DNA from: Armatimonadetes bacterium UBA1398
GTDB taxonomy: Bacteria; Armatimonadota; Zipacnadia; UBA1398
DNA: 64,000 nucleotides
Assembly (NCBI GenBank): GCA_002305165.1
Contig: DBQI01000065.1
Coordinates: 157,211-221,210, forward strand
Direction: 5' to 3'
The translations under genes and the position numbers were made by a program. A model generated the notes under the pieces. The model was not told the DNA's origin, searched no databases, and saw only the letters and a list, made by a program, of their open reading frames with translations. How positions within the stretch are numbered: the first letter of the stretch is position 1; each line of letters begins with the position of its first letter. This document shows positions 53,403 through 62,206 of this stretch, piece by piece.

Positions 53403-54287
53403 CTACCGCTTCGGCCCCGACCTGCGGTGCAGGACAACGAGGCCCGCGACGACAATCACCGCCACGCCGAGCCCGATCGCTAGCCACAGGCCCCTCGCCG
53501 CGGCGGACGACGAGCTCGCGGCCAGCGGCGTGCCATACCCCCCACCTGGGATCGTATACGTGACGTCACCTGTGACCGCGTCGATGCCGTAGTAGCACGG
53601 GCCTCTGTCCGCCGACTCCACGAGGATGTCCCACGCCAGGGCTCCGTGGGACATGCCCAGCCGCATCTCCCCGACGCGCGCCTCAGCGGCTTCGCCATAC
53701 GCCTCCAGCGCGATCTCGGACGCCCGCTTCCGGCTGATCACGTCCTCCGGGTTGTCGATGGGCACCGAGGGCACTTGGCTGTAGTGCCACACCGCGCCGG
53801 CTGATGGGTCGACCGTCACCCGACACCTGGCACTGGTCCGACTCGGGATGCCCTCGGCCGCCTCGTCCGGCCCAGCCTCGAACGCATAGTGTCCCTCCTC
53901 GATCGCTCGCTGCGGCGTCCACACCAGGCCCTCCGCGTCGGCGCCGAGGAAGGCTTTCGCAGTGCACTTGGCAAGCTCCAGGGCCTCGGCCTCCGTCAGT
54001 GGCTTCCGGAGTAGCCGCGAGGGGGGCGTCCGTTGACTGAACCCGCCGTAGTGCCCTCTCGTGAGGTTCACTGTGTGCCTCAACTGCGAGCCATCGGGCC
54101 GCTTCGACAGGTAGCGACCGACGGTCACGTCGTTGCCAATGTCCTCGTTCACGCCATCATCAATCACTTCTCCCGGACCCACGAGGGACCGGACCAGATC
54201 AGCGCCCTCCTCCAGCGTCATCGAGGCGGCGGCGGGGAAGGATAACAAGACTCCTACCACTACGAGCGGTGCAACGATGCGTCCCAT
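53403..54287 (-). CDS. Exported PepSY-like protein 1 with C-terminal membrane anchor
   Basis: A 294-residue protein starting at ATG 54287. A signal peptide (residues 1-22, PAAAS) leads to two PepSY/YpeB-like units: TEAEALELAKCTAKAFLG, and later SRKRASEIALEAYGEAAEARV with the closing strand YYGIDAVTGDVTYT. PepSY modules typically read Asp-x-x-Thr-Gly at their end, as seen. The last 30 residues are an anchor (LWLAIGLGVAVIVVAG) and a basic tail RRSGPKR. PepSY domains often inhibit or bind exported peptidases. It is the first of four tandem paralogues facing the response regulator. Confidence 0.78.
   Translation of the reverse strand: MGRIVAPLVVVGVLLSFPAAASMTLEEGADLVRSLVGPGEVIDDGVNEDIGNDVTVGRYLSKRPDGSQLRHTVNLTRGHYGGFSQRTPPSRLLRKPLTEAEALELAKCTAKAFLGADAEGLVWTPQRAIEEGHYAFEAGPDEAAEGIPSRTSARCRVTVDPSAGAVWHYSQVPSVPIDNPEDVISRKRASEIALEAYGEAAEARVGEMRLGMSHGALAWDILVESADRGPCYYGIDAVTGDVTYTIPGGGYGTPLAASSSSAAARGLWLAIGLGVAVIVVAGLVVLHRRSGPKR
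53442..53498. repeat. Copy A of anchor-coding repeat (~57 nt)
   Basis: A 46-nt stretch (53442-53487), identical to 55456-55501, continues for about 10 more bases after one mismatch. Here it encodes the membrane anchor of PepSY-like protein 1. Confidence 0.9.
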
Positions 54288-54413
54288 ACCTCTGTCATCT
54301 CCTTTCGCGTGCTCATTCACTGCGGGGATCACTGGCCGTACGTGAAAGCCGGCGCGATGGTGGAGCCGGACTGGCCTCGTGTGTCGGGGCTAGCCGCGGG
54401 CACCCGGGTACCC

Positions 54414-55295
54414 CTAGCTCCATCTTCGCCTCCAGATCGTGTAAATGACACCTGCCAAGAGAACCACGCCAGTCACGCCAGCCAGGGCGGCAGCGCGTCT
54501 CTTGTCGCCTGGATGCACCGCCGAGGAGGATCCAGCGTAGCCTCGTGGGCTCATGGGGACAGCGAGTGCTCTGACTTCGCCGGTCTCTGCGTCTACGGCA
54601 TAGGTGGTAGGGTATGCGTGCATGCTACCCTCGTGATGTACCGAGACCGACCAGTAGGACCGGTCGCCCCTGCGTTCTAGTTCGGGGGCGCGAGCCTGGG
54701 GGGCATGGTCGGGCCCCGGCGCCCCGAGGTGCTCCAGCACGTTGTGGTAGGCCTCCTCCGCAGAGAGCAATTCGGGCCCTCCTGGATGGTCTGCCCAGTC
54801 AACCGTCAAGCGGACAACCTGTCCGGTTCGTCTGTCGACCGTCGCCACACATTGAGGCGCACCCGCCCCTGCGGATTGCCGCTGCGCGACTGTCCGCAGG
54901 ATGACCTCGTCATCGTCCATCTCCTGGAGCGCCCACGGCTGTGTCTCGCCTACGAGGGCCGACAGGGGGGACAGCCTGGCCTTCACGGACGCCTCCGCTT
55001 CCGCCGGGCCCGCGGAGGCAAGACGGGGCAAGGCGCTACTGCCTAGCTCTGCGAACCCTCGAAAGGAGCCCGTGATACCATCAAAGGAATACACGGTCCT
55101 CCCCTCCCCGTGAGGAACGGAGACCTGGACGAGCGTCACTCCCTCATGCTCGAGCAACTCCGTCTCTGCCTCGTCCAACCCGTCGACCTGCGCGACTCTG
55201 AGAGCCGCCATGGCGTCGCTGGCCGAGAAAGCCGGAGCGCGATCCGATGGCTGCAGAATGATGCAGCCGGCACAAACTAGCAGCAGGCTCAGCAT
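54414..55295 (-). CDS. PepSY-like lipoprotein 2 with C-terminal membrane anchor
   Basis: A 293-residue paralogue. The N-terminus is a lipoprotein-type signal (LSLLLVCAGC). The exported part has PepSY-like units: SASDAMAALRVAQVDGL, then YSFDGITGSFRGF, and SAEEAYHNVLEHLGA with YAVDAETGEVRAL at the end. A C-terminal segment (AGVTGVVLLAGVIYTIW) and a basic RRRWS end form a second membrane attachment, so the protein would be held at both ends. Its anchor DNA differs from the other three. Confidence 0.75.
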   Translation of the reverse strand: MLSLLLVCAGCIILQPSDRAPAFSASDAMAALRVAQVDGLDEAETELLEHEGVTLVQVSVPHGEGRTVYSFDGITGSFRGFAELGSSALPRLASAGPAEAEASVKARLSPLSALVGETQPWALQEMDDDEVILRTVAQRQSAGAGAPQCVATVDRRTGQVVRLTVDWADHPGGPELLSAEEAYHNVLEHLGAPGPDHAPQARAPELERRGDRSYWSVSVHHEGSMHAYPTTYAVDAETGEVRALAVPMSPRGYAGSSSAVHPGDKRRAAALAGVTGVVLLAGVIYTIWRRRWS

Positions 55296-55320
55296 GATCT
55301 TGCGTCTCCTCTCCGGCCGC

Positions 55321-55520
55321 TCAGCCGACGGTGAATGCCGGCACTAGTACGCTTGCATTGGCTCTGGTACCTGTCGCTTGCAGTTTCACTCTCGCTAGAC
55401 AGGTGGTCTTCGCGCCACAGGACATTACAGCGGTGGCCGGCCGGACTGGCCCGAAGCCCGCGACGACAATCACCGCCACGCCGAGCCCGATCGCTAGCCA
55501 CGGGCCCCTCGCGACGCCGC
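55321..55520 (-). pseudogene. Remnant of another PepSY-array gene: anchor fragment plus a short unrelated tail
   Basis: Between proteins 2 and 3 an open minus-strand frame reads RGPWLAIGLGVAVIVVAG, the same anchor as protein 1. It then passes into FGPVRPATAVMSCGAKTTC and VKLQATGTRANASVLVPAF before a stop. There is no complete PepSY domain before it, and no ribosome binding site. The segment is best read as debris left by duplication and deletion in the array. Confidence 0.6.
55456..55512. repeat. Copy B of anchor-coding repeat (~57 nt)
   Basis: Identical to 53442-53487 over 46 nt, with one mismatch in the following stretch. It lies in the remnant between proteins 2 and 3, 2.0 kb from copy A and in the same orientation. 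Confidence 0.9.
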
Positions 55521-55523
55521 GCC

Positions 55524-56135
55524 TCAGCTCGTGAACCCTGCTGTGCGCCTTCGCCTCAGCAGGAAGACGCCGAGGGCGATGGCGCACAGCAGGACGATCC
55601 CGCCGTAGAGCACGGTAGCGGACTCAGCAGCCTTGAGGGGCGATGACGGCGCTGGCTCGTCTATGGCGAAGGACGTTAGCTTGCCTTCGGTACTGCTCAC
55701 CCGGGCCAGAATGAAGTGCGACTGACGGAAGATGCCCCGCTTCGGGGTTTCGCCACGAATGACTATGGCGTCCCCTGCTCGACCGACCACCGTCCAAGCT
55801 AGGTCGTCCACCGCGAAGGGAACATCGCCCACGGGAGCCTTGCGACGAGCCTCCTCGACCACCAGCGCGATAGCTTCGTCCTCGTTGCAGGGGCGACGAT
55901 CGCCGCTGACCGGCGAGATCTCGCGCCACCCTAGATAGGCCCCGGTGACCATGTCAACGCGGTACCGGCGTATGCCGTCGGTATAGGTCGCGATGGCCCG
56001 ATCGCCGTCCACCTCCACCTCAGAGAGCAGCTCAAGAGAGCGGCCGGCCCGTTCCTCAGCGGTCAGCGGCGCCTCCTCGATGGTGACAGGCCCCGCCAGT
56101 AGAGCAAGGCTCAGAGCGATCAGCGATGCGAGCAT
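55524..56135 (-). CDS. Exported PepSY-like protein 3 (short) with C-terminal membrane anchor
   Basis: A 203-residue paralogue starting at ATG 56135, with a signal peptide of about 16 residues. It has one half-unit (YRVDMVTGAYLGWREI) and a second PepSY-like helix (NEDEAIALVVEEARRKAP), ending with an anchor that reads VLYGGIVLLCAIALGVFLL followed by Arg residues. It is shorter than the other members, lacking one unit. The anchor DNA is identical to that of protein 4 over 62 nt. Confidence 0.72.
   Translation of the reverse strand: MLASLIALSLALLAGPVTIEEAPLTAEERAGRSLELLSEVEVDGDRAIATYTDGIRRYRVDMVTGAYLGWREISPVSGDRRPCNEDEAIALVVEEARRKAPVGDVPFAVDDLAWTVVGRAGDAIVIRGETPKRGIFRQSHFILARVSSTEGKLTSFAIDEPAPSSPLKAAESATVLYGGIVLLCAIALGVFLLRRRRTAGFTS
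55552..55613. repeat. 62-nt exact direct repeat, copy 1
   Basis: These 62 bases are identical to 56175-56236. They encode the C-terminal membrane anchor of protein 3 (minus strand). Exact identity, including third codon positions, points to recent duplication or gene conversion. Confidence 0.93.
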
Positions 56136-56161
56136 TCCGGGGTCTCCTCTCGGGCTCGGAG

Positions 56162-57181
56162 CTACGTCAGCCTCCGCCTCAGCAGGAAGACGCCGAGGGC
56201 GATGGCGCACAGCAGGACGATCCCGCCGTAGAGCACCCACGGCGGGGAAGTGGAGTCTGACCCATCGGTTGGACTGGCGGACGCCGCGGGGGATGGGGCG
56301 CGGCGATTGGCGCCATCGTCATCGGCCTGGGCTTCGCGAACCGGCCTCCAGTCAGGGGAGGCGCTCTGCCCTGCACTCTCGATCTCACCAGTCTGAGCAT
56401 TGATCTCGTAGATGACCGACTTCGATGACAGTGCGGGGTCCTCGTCGGGCCCGCAGTCCGATACAGTGATGTCCCAGTAGGCGCGAGAGCCCCTCTGCAC
56501 GAGCCGGACATACTCGACGTGCACGTCGTCCTCGGGGATGCCTCGCTCGACCGCATCCGCTAACGCAATGTCCGTGGCCTGGGTCTCGGTAACCATCACT
56601 TCAGCCGGCGCCTCGGGGGGCAGAAGCTGGTGGTAGTGCTCGACGCGGCCCAACGCGCTGACGCGGGCGGACACATCCGGGCTCAGACCACTCGTTCGGG
56701 GCGGATCCCCCCAGGCTGGCCGTCGCCCGGACACCTCGTACCTTCTGGCCGTCGAGCTCGGCGTGGTCCAGGTCATGGCGTTCACATCCTCGCCCAAGGC
56801 CCGTGTGGCGACTTCCTTGACGATCGCGATGGCATGCTCCGCTGATATGCGCTCCGCGTCCGTCGCTGGCGTGGCCTCCGCTGCGGACGGCCTCGGGCGG
56901 TCGCGCCACCAGACGATGCGCCCGCGGGACAGGTTGACAGTGTACTCGACGTCGCGCCCGACCTCGGCCTTGACCTCGAACACCGCCAGTCGTTCACCAT
57001 CACGGTCTTCCTCGCGGACCGACGCGTCCGCCAGATCATACATGGCGAACTCCTGTGCGAGCTGGCGCGCCTCCTCGATGGTGAGGTCGGTGTCGAGATC
57101 GATCCGGTCCGCCACCGATGCTCCGCATACCAGAAGGAACAGCACCAGGGCACTGCAGGCAATACAGCTATGGCTCCTCAT
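56162..57181 (-). CDS. Exported PepSY-like protein 4 with C-terminal membrane anchor
   Basis: A 339-residue paralogue with a signal peptide (residues 1-24, ASVA/DR). PepSY-like units are EEARQLAQEFAMYDL with VEYTVNLSRGRIVWW, SAEHAIAIVKEVATRALG, and TETQATDIALADAVERG with VIYEINAQTGEIES. A Ser/Pro/Ala-rich linker leads to the same anchor as protein 3. With three units it is the longest member and, being transcribed first on the minus strand, may head the array. Confidence 0.77.
   Translation of the reverse strand: MRSHSCIACSALVLFLLVCGASVADRIDLDTDLTIEEARQLAQEFAMYDLADASVREEDRDGERLAVFEVKAEVGRDVEYTVNLSRGRIVWWRDRPRPSAAEATPATDAERISAEHAIAIVKEVATRALGEDVNAMTWTTPSSTARRYEVSGRRPAWGDPPRTSGLSPDVSARVSALGRVEHYHQLLPPEAPAEVMVTETQATDIALADAVERGIPEDDVHVEYVRLVQRGSRAYWDITVSDCGPDEDPALSSKSVIYEINAQTGEIESAGQSASPDWRPVREAQADDDGANRRAPSPAASASPTDGSDSTSPPWVLYGGIVLLCAIALGVFLLRRRLT
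56175..56236. repeat. 62-nt exact direct repeat, copy 2
   Basis: Identical to 55552-55613 and placed in the equivalent position of protein 4, 623 bp away in the same orientation. Confidence 0.93.
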
Positions 57182-57719
57182 TGCACGAACGCTCCTCTCT
57201 TAGGGGACTGCGACGGCTGGCCAAATGTCGACGTCTGCTTGGCTCGGTGTGACCTCGACGTCTCCCACCCACTGGGCCGACGAGGTGCCTGTGGCCGTGA
57301 GGTTCACCGCGAACTGGACGTGCCCACCCATGGGCGTCTGACTGGGGCCGAACCATGTGCTGCAGGCTCGGATGGAGGCGGCTAATCGCGCGGAACCATG
57401 AGTAACCAAATGACATCGCCTCCTGAGCGCCCGCCCCACGCGGGCAGTCATGAGGACTATTCACCGGCTTAGGTATACAGTTCGTGCCGTGTTCACACTC
57501 AGCCTGCACAGAATCAGCAAACACGAATCAGATGCAGCCTTTGCGAACCCCGGGGCATGCTCACCGGCCACAATGGCGCGATCCGGCCTCGGGCCTCCAC
57601 TTTGGCTGTTGACTATCCAGTCCTTGTCTTTCCGCGCCGCATTACGGACAAATGCTAAACCCCGCTCTGAGCCGCCATGAAGGTCATCGCGCACGCGCCG
57701 AGGGGCTGAGGGTGATGGG
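57182..57719. other. Intergenic region with a protein-like fragment upstream of the PepSY array
   Basis: About 540 bp. On the minus strand, 57200-57451 is an open frame whose last part (STWFGPSQTPMGGHVQF, then AVNLTATGTSSAQWVGDVEV) looks like an exported beta-rich domain, but it has no good start. It faintly resembles the tail in the 55.4-kb remnant (a TATGT/QATGT stretch). It may be a decayed gene. The rest holds the likely promoter of the array; no clear elements are visible. Confidence 0.4.
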
Positions 57720-58565
57720 CTAGGTTGGCCCAGTGGCGGATCGGGCGTACCACACGCGGGCGAGGAGCCAGCCCAAGAGGCCGCCGACGGCGACAAGCAC
57801 CGTCGTGGCGGGCAGGGCGAGCGCGGCGTAGCGAGCGCCCATGATGAGGACGGGACGCCAGGGGATCCAGAGGAGAGTGGTGGCAACCCCGAGCACGGAG
57901 AGGATGGCCAGTCGGCTTCCGCCCGTGGCTAGGCCGGCGAGTAGCCCGCTGACGGCGCAGGCGGCGAGGAGGCAGACGCGCGCGGCGGAGCGGGTGGAGG
58001 GCGCCTCGGCGGCTAGGAAGATCAGACCGACCCCGACGATGATGGGAGCGACCCCCTGCCAGACGAGCCAACGGGGGGTGGTCGCTCGCCTGCGGCGGGC
58101 GAAGTCACCGAGGAGACCGCCCAGAAGCCCCCCCGAGAGGGCGGGGGCGAGGGTGATGAGGTACGGCATGATCCCCGTCCAGGGGTACGATGCCGATAGG
58201 GCCGGCGGGTGGTAGATGGGGGCGAGCCACAGGACCGCTCCGATGAGGAGGCCATAGCCGGAGCGGGGGCTGGGCGAGTCGGACACCCAGGCAACCCAGA
58301 GGGCTGGCACGACGAAGGGGACGATCTGGACCCCCATGACGAGCATGAGCAGCCAGTCGGGGAGGAGGGGCGGGCCGCCGGCGGCGGTGGGCGAGGCGTA
58401 GGGCTGGGTCAGAGCGACGAGGGCCACCTGGTAGGCGAAGAGCAGCGCCACGCCGCCCAGGAGCCCGAGGGTGACGAGAGCGAGCCGTCGCCGCGCGCGC
58501 GGGGGTTCGGCCGCGAGGGAGTCCTCGCGCTCGTGGGGCAGCAGCTCCTCGTGAGTGGGATCCAT
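57720..58565 (-). CDS. Multi-pass membrane protein of unknown function
   Basis: A 281-residue protein with a short acidic/basic cytoplasmic N-terminus and about seven hydrophobic segments (first near 28-50, ALVTLGLLGGVALLFAYQ; last GGLLGWLLARVWY). A PRWLVWQGVAPIIVGVGLIF stretch in the middle follows a basic loop (RRRRAT). No transporter or enzyme signature is recognised. The gene stands alone between the PepSY array and the VWA fragment. Confidence 0.7.
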   Translation of the reverse strand: MDPTHEELLPHEREDSLAAEPPRARRRLALVTLGLLGGVALLFAYQVALVALTQPYASPTAAGGPPLLPDWLLMLVMGVQIVPFVVPALWVAWVSDSPSPRSGYGLLIGAVLWLAPIYHPPALSASYPWTGIMPYLITLAPALSGGLLGGLLGDFARRRRATTPRWLVWQGVAPIIVGVGLIFLAAEAPSTRSAARVCLLAACAVSGLLAGLATGGSRLAILSVLGVATTLLWIPWRPVLIMGARYAALALPATTVLVAVGGLLGWLLARVWYARSATGPT

Positions 58566-58658
58566 AGGCTCCGTCGTTCCGCCTCTCGGGGCAAGCCCGT
58601 GTTCCGCCGCCGCGCGTCGTTTCCTCGCGCGTGACCATGGTCAGCGCGGGGCGTCCGG

Positions 58659-58940
58659 GTGGACGCAGGCAGGACTACCGTCCGGGAGAGGATCGAGCAC
58701 CTGCGCGACAAGTACGGCTGGGTGTTCGTGTTCCTCGCCGCCAACCAGGACGCCGTCGTCGCTGGTGGCCGTATGGGCATCGCTCCGGATCGCGCGGCTC
58801 CCTTCGTTGCGAGTCCGGACGGCCTGCAGAGGGCCTTCAACATGCAGTGCGCCGCCGTAGCCTCCATGAGGGCCGAGGGCGCGCTCGCGGCGGACTGGTC
58901 GAGGGAGCCCGATGGTGACGAAGACAAGGACGAGGCCTGA
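58659..58940 (+). pseudogene. C-terminal fragment of a VWA-type protein
   Basis: A 93-codon frame starting at a GTG without a good ribosome binding site. The sequence RIEHLRDKYGWVFVFLAANQ followed by AGGRMGIAPDRAAPF is what normally closes a group of VWA-domain proteins often found near phage or mobile genes. The MIDAS-bearing first half is missing, and a stop lies in frame at 58632. It is probably a truncated relic, though a short expressed protein cannot be excluded. Confidence 0.55.
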
Positions 58941-58972
58941 GCGTCCCCGGGAGTGCGGGATGAACTCTCTCC

Positions 58973-59005
58973 GTCACCTGGCTCGGCGTCGCTGGGTCAG
59001 GTGAC
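58973..59005. terminator. Hairpin between convergent genes
   Basis: GTCACCTG (58973-58980) pairs with CAGGTGAC (58998-59005) around a 17-nt loop, just before the stop of the MBL-fold gene on the minus strand and after the VWA fragment on the plus strand. No T tract is seen. Confidence 0.45.
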
Positions 59006-59011
59006 GCTCGC

Positions 59012-59671
59012 CTAGGAGCGTCGGTACATGGCCACGTAGTCGTTCGTCGTGAGCTCGTGGCCGAGGGTTGTGGTGGGACCGTGCCCCGGAAGCACGGTCA
59101 GGTCAGGCTCCAGGGAGGGCAGTACCTCGGTTAGCGAGCGCCTCATCTCGGCATCGTCGCCACCCGGAAGATCGGTACGCCCCACCCCACCGGCGAACAG
59201 CAGGTCGCCGGAGACGAGCAGGCCGTGGCCCGCGAGGCAGACGCTGCCCCGGGTGTGGCCCGGGGTGTGGATGACGCGGAGGCGGAGTTCGCCGACCTGC
59301 AGTGTATCACCATCTGAGAGCGACCGGCTGACGCGCACAGGCTCGGGCACCCAGCCCATGAACACGACGGCGGCGTGTTGCTTCGACTCCGCCATCGCCC
59401 GATCGGCCGCGTGGATAGCGACCCCGAGTCCGGTGGCTTCTGAGAGCTGCGGGAAGCCACCGAGGTGATCGGCGTGGCCGTGAGTAGCGAGTAGGCAGTC
59501 GATGGTGAGGCCCTCGCGCTCTACGAGATCTATCACGGCGCCCGCGTCATCGCCGCAGTCGATCACGACGGCGCGGTGGCTGGCTTCGCACGCGATCACG
59601 TAGCAGTTCGTCCCGAGCGCGCCCAAGGGGAGTTGCCACACCAGGGCGCCCTCGCTCCGCAAGTCAGCCAT
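59012..59671 (-). CDS. MBL-fold metallo-hydrolase (glyoxalase II-like)
   Basis: A 219-residue metallo-beta-lactamase-fold protein. The metal motif is THGHADHLGG. Further ligands lie in HTPGHTRGSVCL, SGDLLFAGGVGRTDLPGG and LPGHGPTTTLG. The last block is typical of the YcbL/glyoxalase-II-like group, which hydrolyses thioesters such as S-lactoylglutathione or related molecules. It follows leuS by 21 bp, so the two are likely co-transcribed. Confidence 0.9.
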   Translation of the reverse strand: MADLRSEGALVWQLPLGALGTNCYVIACEASHRAVVIDCGDDAGAVIDLVEREGLTIDCLLATHGHADHLGGFPQLSEATGLGVAIHAADRAMAESKQHAAVVFMGWVPEPVRVSRSLSDGDTLQVGELRLRVIHTPGHTRGSVCLAGHGLLVSGDLLFAGGVGRTDLPGGDDAEMRRSLTEVLPSLEPDLTVLPGHGPTTTLGHELTTNDYVAMYRRS

Positions 59672-59692
59672 TTTGGGGGTACCTCCGGCGCT

Positions 59693-62098
59693 CTACACGA
59701 CGATGTTCATGAGCTTGCCCGGCAGGAAGATGACCTTCCTGATCTCCTTACCTTCGAGCTGGGTGGCAACGGCGGGGATGGACCGAGCGGCCTCCAGGAC
59801 CTCCTGCTCAGAGGCGCCAGTGGGCACGGTGACGGTCCCGCGGAGCTTGCCCTTGACCTGTATGGGGATGTCAACGGTATCGGCGACGAGCTTCGCGGGA
59901 TCGTACTCGGGCCAAGGTCCGTCGTGGATGGTGCCCTCGTGTCCGAGGGCGTGCCACAGTTCCTCGGTGACGAAGGGCGCCAGGGGCGCGACGAGCTTGA
60001 GCAGCGTCTCCACGGCCTCGCGCTGCGCCACTCCCGAATCGCGGATGGCGTTGGAGAGCTCCATGGTGGCGGCGATGGCGGTGTTGTAGCGGAGCCCGTC
60101 GAGATCCTCGCCGACCTTCCTGATGGCGGCGTGCATGACGCGCTCGAGGTCGCCCTCCACAGGGGTGTCGACGATCTCCCCCTCCATCACGAGGTTGAAA
60201 AGCCGCTCCACGAACCGGCGCATCCCCGCGATGCCCTCATCGCGCCAGTCGCCGCCCTGCTGGAACGGTCCGCAGAACATGAGATAGAGGCGTAGGGTAT
60301 CGGCGCCCATGCTGTCGAGAAGCTCATCAGGGTTGACGACATTGCCCTTGCTCTTGGACATCTTGGCGCCGTCCTTGGCCAGGAGCCCGTGGGCGCGGAA
60401 CTTGCGGAAGGGCTCCTCGAAGGGGACCAAGCCGGCGTCGTAGAGGGCCATAGTGAGGAACCGGGTGTACATAAGGTGGAGGCAGGCGTGCTCATTGCCG
60501 CCGATGTACATGTCCACAGGCAGCCATCGGCGGGTGCGCTCGGGGTCCCAGGCGACGTGATCCATGCCGACGCTGGGGTAGCGGAGGAAGTAGAAGGCGG
60601 AGCAGAGGAAGTTGTCGGAGACGTCGGCATCGCGCCGAGCCGGAGCCCCGCACTGGGGGCAGGGCACGTTCACCCACTCCTCGGCGCGCGCCAGCGGCGG
60701 GCGGCCTGAGTCATCGGGCGCGAAGTTCTCGAGGTCGGGCAGGAGCACCGGCAACTGCTCCTCAGGCACGGGCACCGGGCCACACTGCTTGCAGTGGATC
60801 ATGGGGATGGGCGGCCCCCAGTACCGCTGCCGGCTGATGCACCAATCGCGGAGCCGGTACTCGATGTGGGGCTCGCCCAGGCCACGCTCCGCGAGGTGCT
60901 GGGTGACCTTGCTCATGCCCTCGGCGCTCGGCGTCCCATCGAAGGGGGGGGAGTTGATCATGACTCCGGGGCCGATGTAGGCGGCCTCGAGCTCGTGGGA
61001 TTCGCCATCAGGGGAGATGACCTCGCGGATCGGCAGTCCGAAGGTCGTAGCGAAGGCGAAGTCGCGCTCGTCATGGGCTGGGACGGCCATGATCGCGCCC
61101 GTTCCGTATCCCCACAGCACGTAGTCGGCAATCCAGATGGGTATGCGCTCACCTGTGGCCGGATTGACGCAATGGGCCCCGATGTCCACGCCGGTCTTGG
61201 GGCGATCCTCGGCGACGCGCTCCTCCTGGGTCGTCTCCCTCACCTGGGCCCGGTACGCCGCGACCTCGTCGCGCCGGTCGGACGCGGTGAGCTCATCGAC
61301 GAGCGGGTGCTCGGGCGCCATGACCATGTAGGTGGCGCCGAAGATGGTATCGGGTCGGGTGGTGAACACCTCGAGGTAATCGTCGCGGCCGTCGATCTGG
61401 AAACGAAGCAGGGCGCCCTCGGAGCGGTTGATCCAGTTGCGCTGGGCCGTCTTCGTGATCTCCGACCAGTCGATGGTGTCGAGGTTCTGGTGGAGCCTCT
61501 CGGCATAGTCGGTGATTCGGAAGAACCACTGATCGAGCTCCCGCTGGGTGACCAGGGCGTCGCAACGCTCGCAGCGGTCGGCGATGACCTGCTCGTCGGC
61601 GAGGACGGTCATGCAAGAGGGGCACCAGTTGACGGCGGCCTTCTTCCGGTAGGCGAGGCCCTGCTCGAACATCCGGATGAAGACCCACTGGGTCCAGCGG
61701 TAGTACTCGGGCTCAGTGGTATTCACCTGGTGCGCCCAGTCGAACCGGGCTCCGATGCGCTTGAGCTGGTTCTCCCGGAAGTTCCGGACATTGCGGCGGA
61801 TGAGCGTGCGGGGGTGGTCACCGATCTTGATCGCGTAGTTCTCGGAGTGGATGCCGAAGGCATCGAAGCCCATGGGTTCAAAGACGTCATACCCGCACAT
61901 ACGCTTGTAACGGCCGTGGATGTCGGCGCCGGTGAAGGCGTAGACGTTGCCAACGTGAAGCCCCTCAGCGGATGGGTAGGGGAACATCATCAGGTTGTAG
62001 TACGGGCGAGCGGCGGCGTCTAGGTCGGGCTCGTGGTAGCCGCGCTCCTCCCACACCTGTCTCCACTTGGCCTCTACGGCCCGATGGTCGTACCTCAT
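59693..62098 (-). CDS. leuS: Leucyl-tRNA synthetase
   Basis: An 801-residue class I aminoacyl-tRNA synthetase that charges tRNA-Leu. The ATG at 62098 has GAGGTG six bases upstream; a GTG at 62107 would add three residues. The HIGH-type motif is in PSAEGLHVGNVYA, and KMSKS is intact (GAKMSKSKGNVV). Two CxxC zinc-type pairs occur (WCPSCMTV with DRCERCDA, and HCKQCGP with PCPQCGA). The editing domain lies between (TTRPDTIFGATYMV). Length is normal. Confidence 0.97.
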   Translation of the reverse strand: MRYDHRAVEAKWRQVWEERGYHEPDLDAAARPYYNLMMFPYPSAEGLHVGNVYAFTGADIHGRYKRMCGYDVFEPMGFDAFGIHSENYAIKIGDHPRTLIRRNVRNFRENQLKRIGARFDWAHQVNTTEPEYYRWTQWVFIRMFEQGLAYRKKAAVNWCPSCMTVLADEQVIADRCERCDALVTQRELDQWFFRITDYAERLHQNLDTIDWSEITKTAQRNWINRSEGALLRFQIDGRDDYLEVFTTRPDTIFGATYMVMAPEHPLVDELTASDRRDEVAAYRAQVRETTQEERVAEDRPKTGVDIGAHCVNPATGERIPIWIADYVLWGYGTGAIMAVPAHDERDFAFATTFGLPIREVISPDGESHELEAAYIGPGVMINSPPFDGTPSAEGMSKVTQHLAERGLGEPHIEYRLRDWCISRQRYWGPPIPMIHCKQCGPVPVPEEQLPVLLPDLENFAPDDSGRPPLARAEEWVNVPCPQCGAPARRDADVSDNFLCSAFYFLRYPSVGMDHVAWDPERTRRWLPVDMYIGGNEHACLHLMYTRFLTMALYDAGLVPFEEPFRKFRAHGLLAKDGAKMSKSKGNVVNPDELLDSMGADTLRLYLMFCGPFQQGGDWRDEGIAGMRRFVERLFNLVMEGEIVDTPVEGDLERVMHAAIRKVGEDLDGLRYNTAIAATMELSNAIRDSGVAQREAVETLLKLVAPLAPFVTEELWHALGHEGTIHDGPWPEYDPAKLVADTVDIPIQVKGKLRGTVTVPTGASEQEVLEAARSIPAVATQLEGKEIRKVIFLPGKLMNIVV

Positions 62099-62206
62099 GG
62101 TGTTCACCTCATTCGGGAATGACCGCGGTATTGTAGCAGAGGCCGAAGACGGACAGGGCCTCCGCTGTGGGAGTGCGGATCCGTGCGTTGGGGAGGCGGT
62201 GCTACG

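Noticed and set aside
53442..56236. CRISPR-like direct repeats
   Set aside because: The repeats are only two copies each, lie inside coding sequence and encode membrane anchors; there are no regular spacers.
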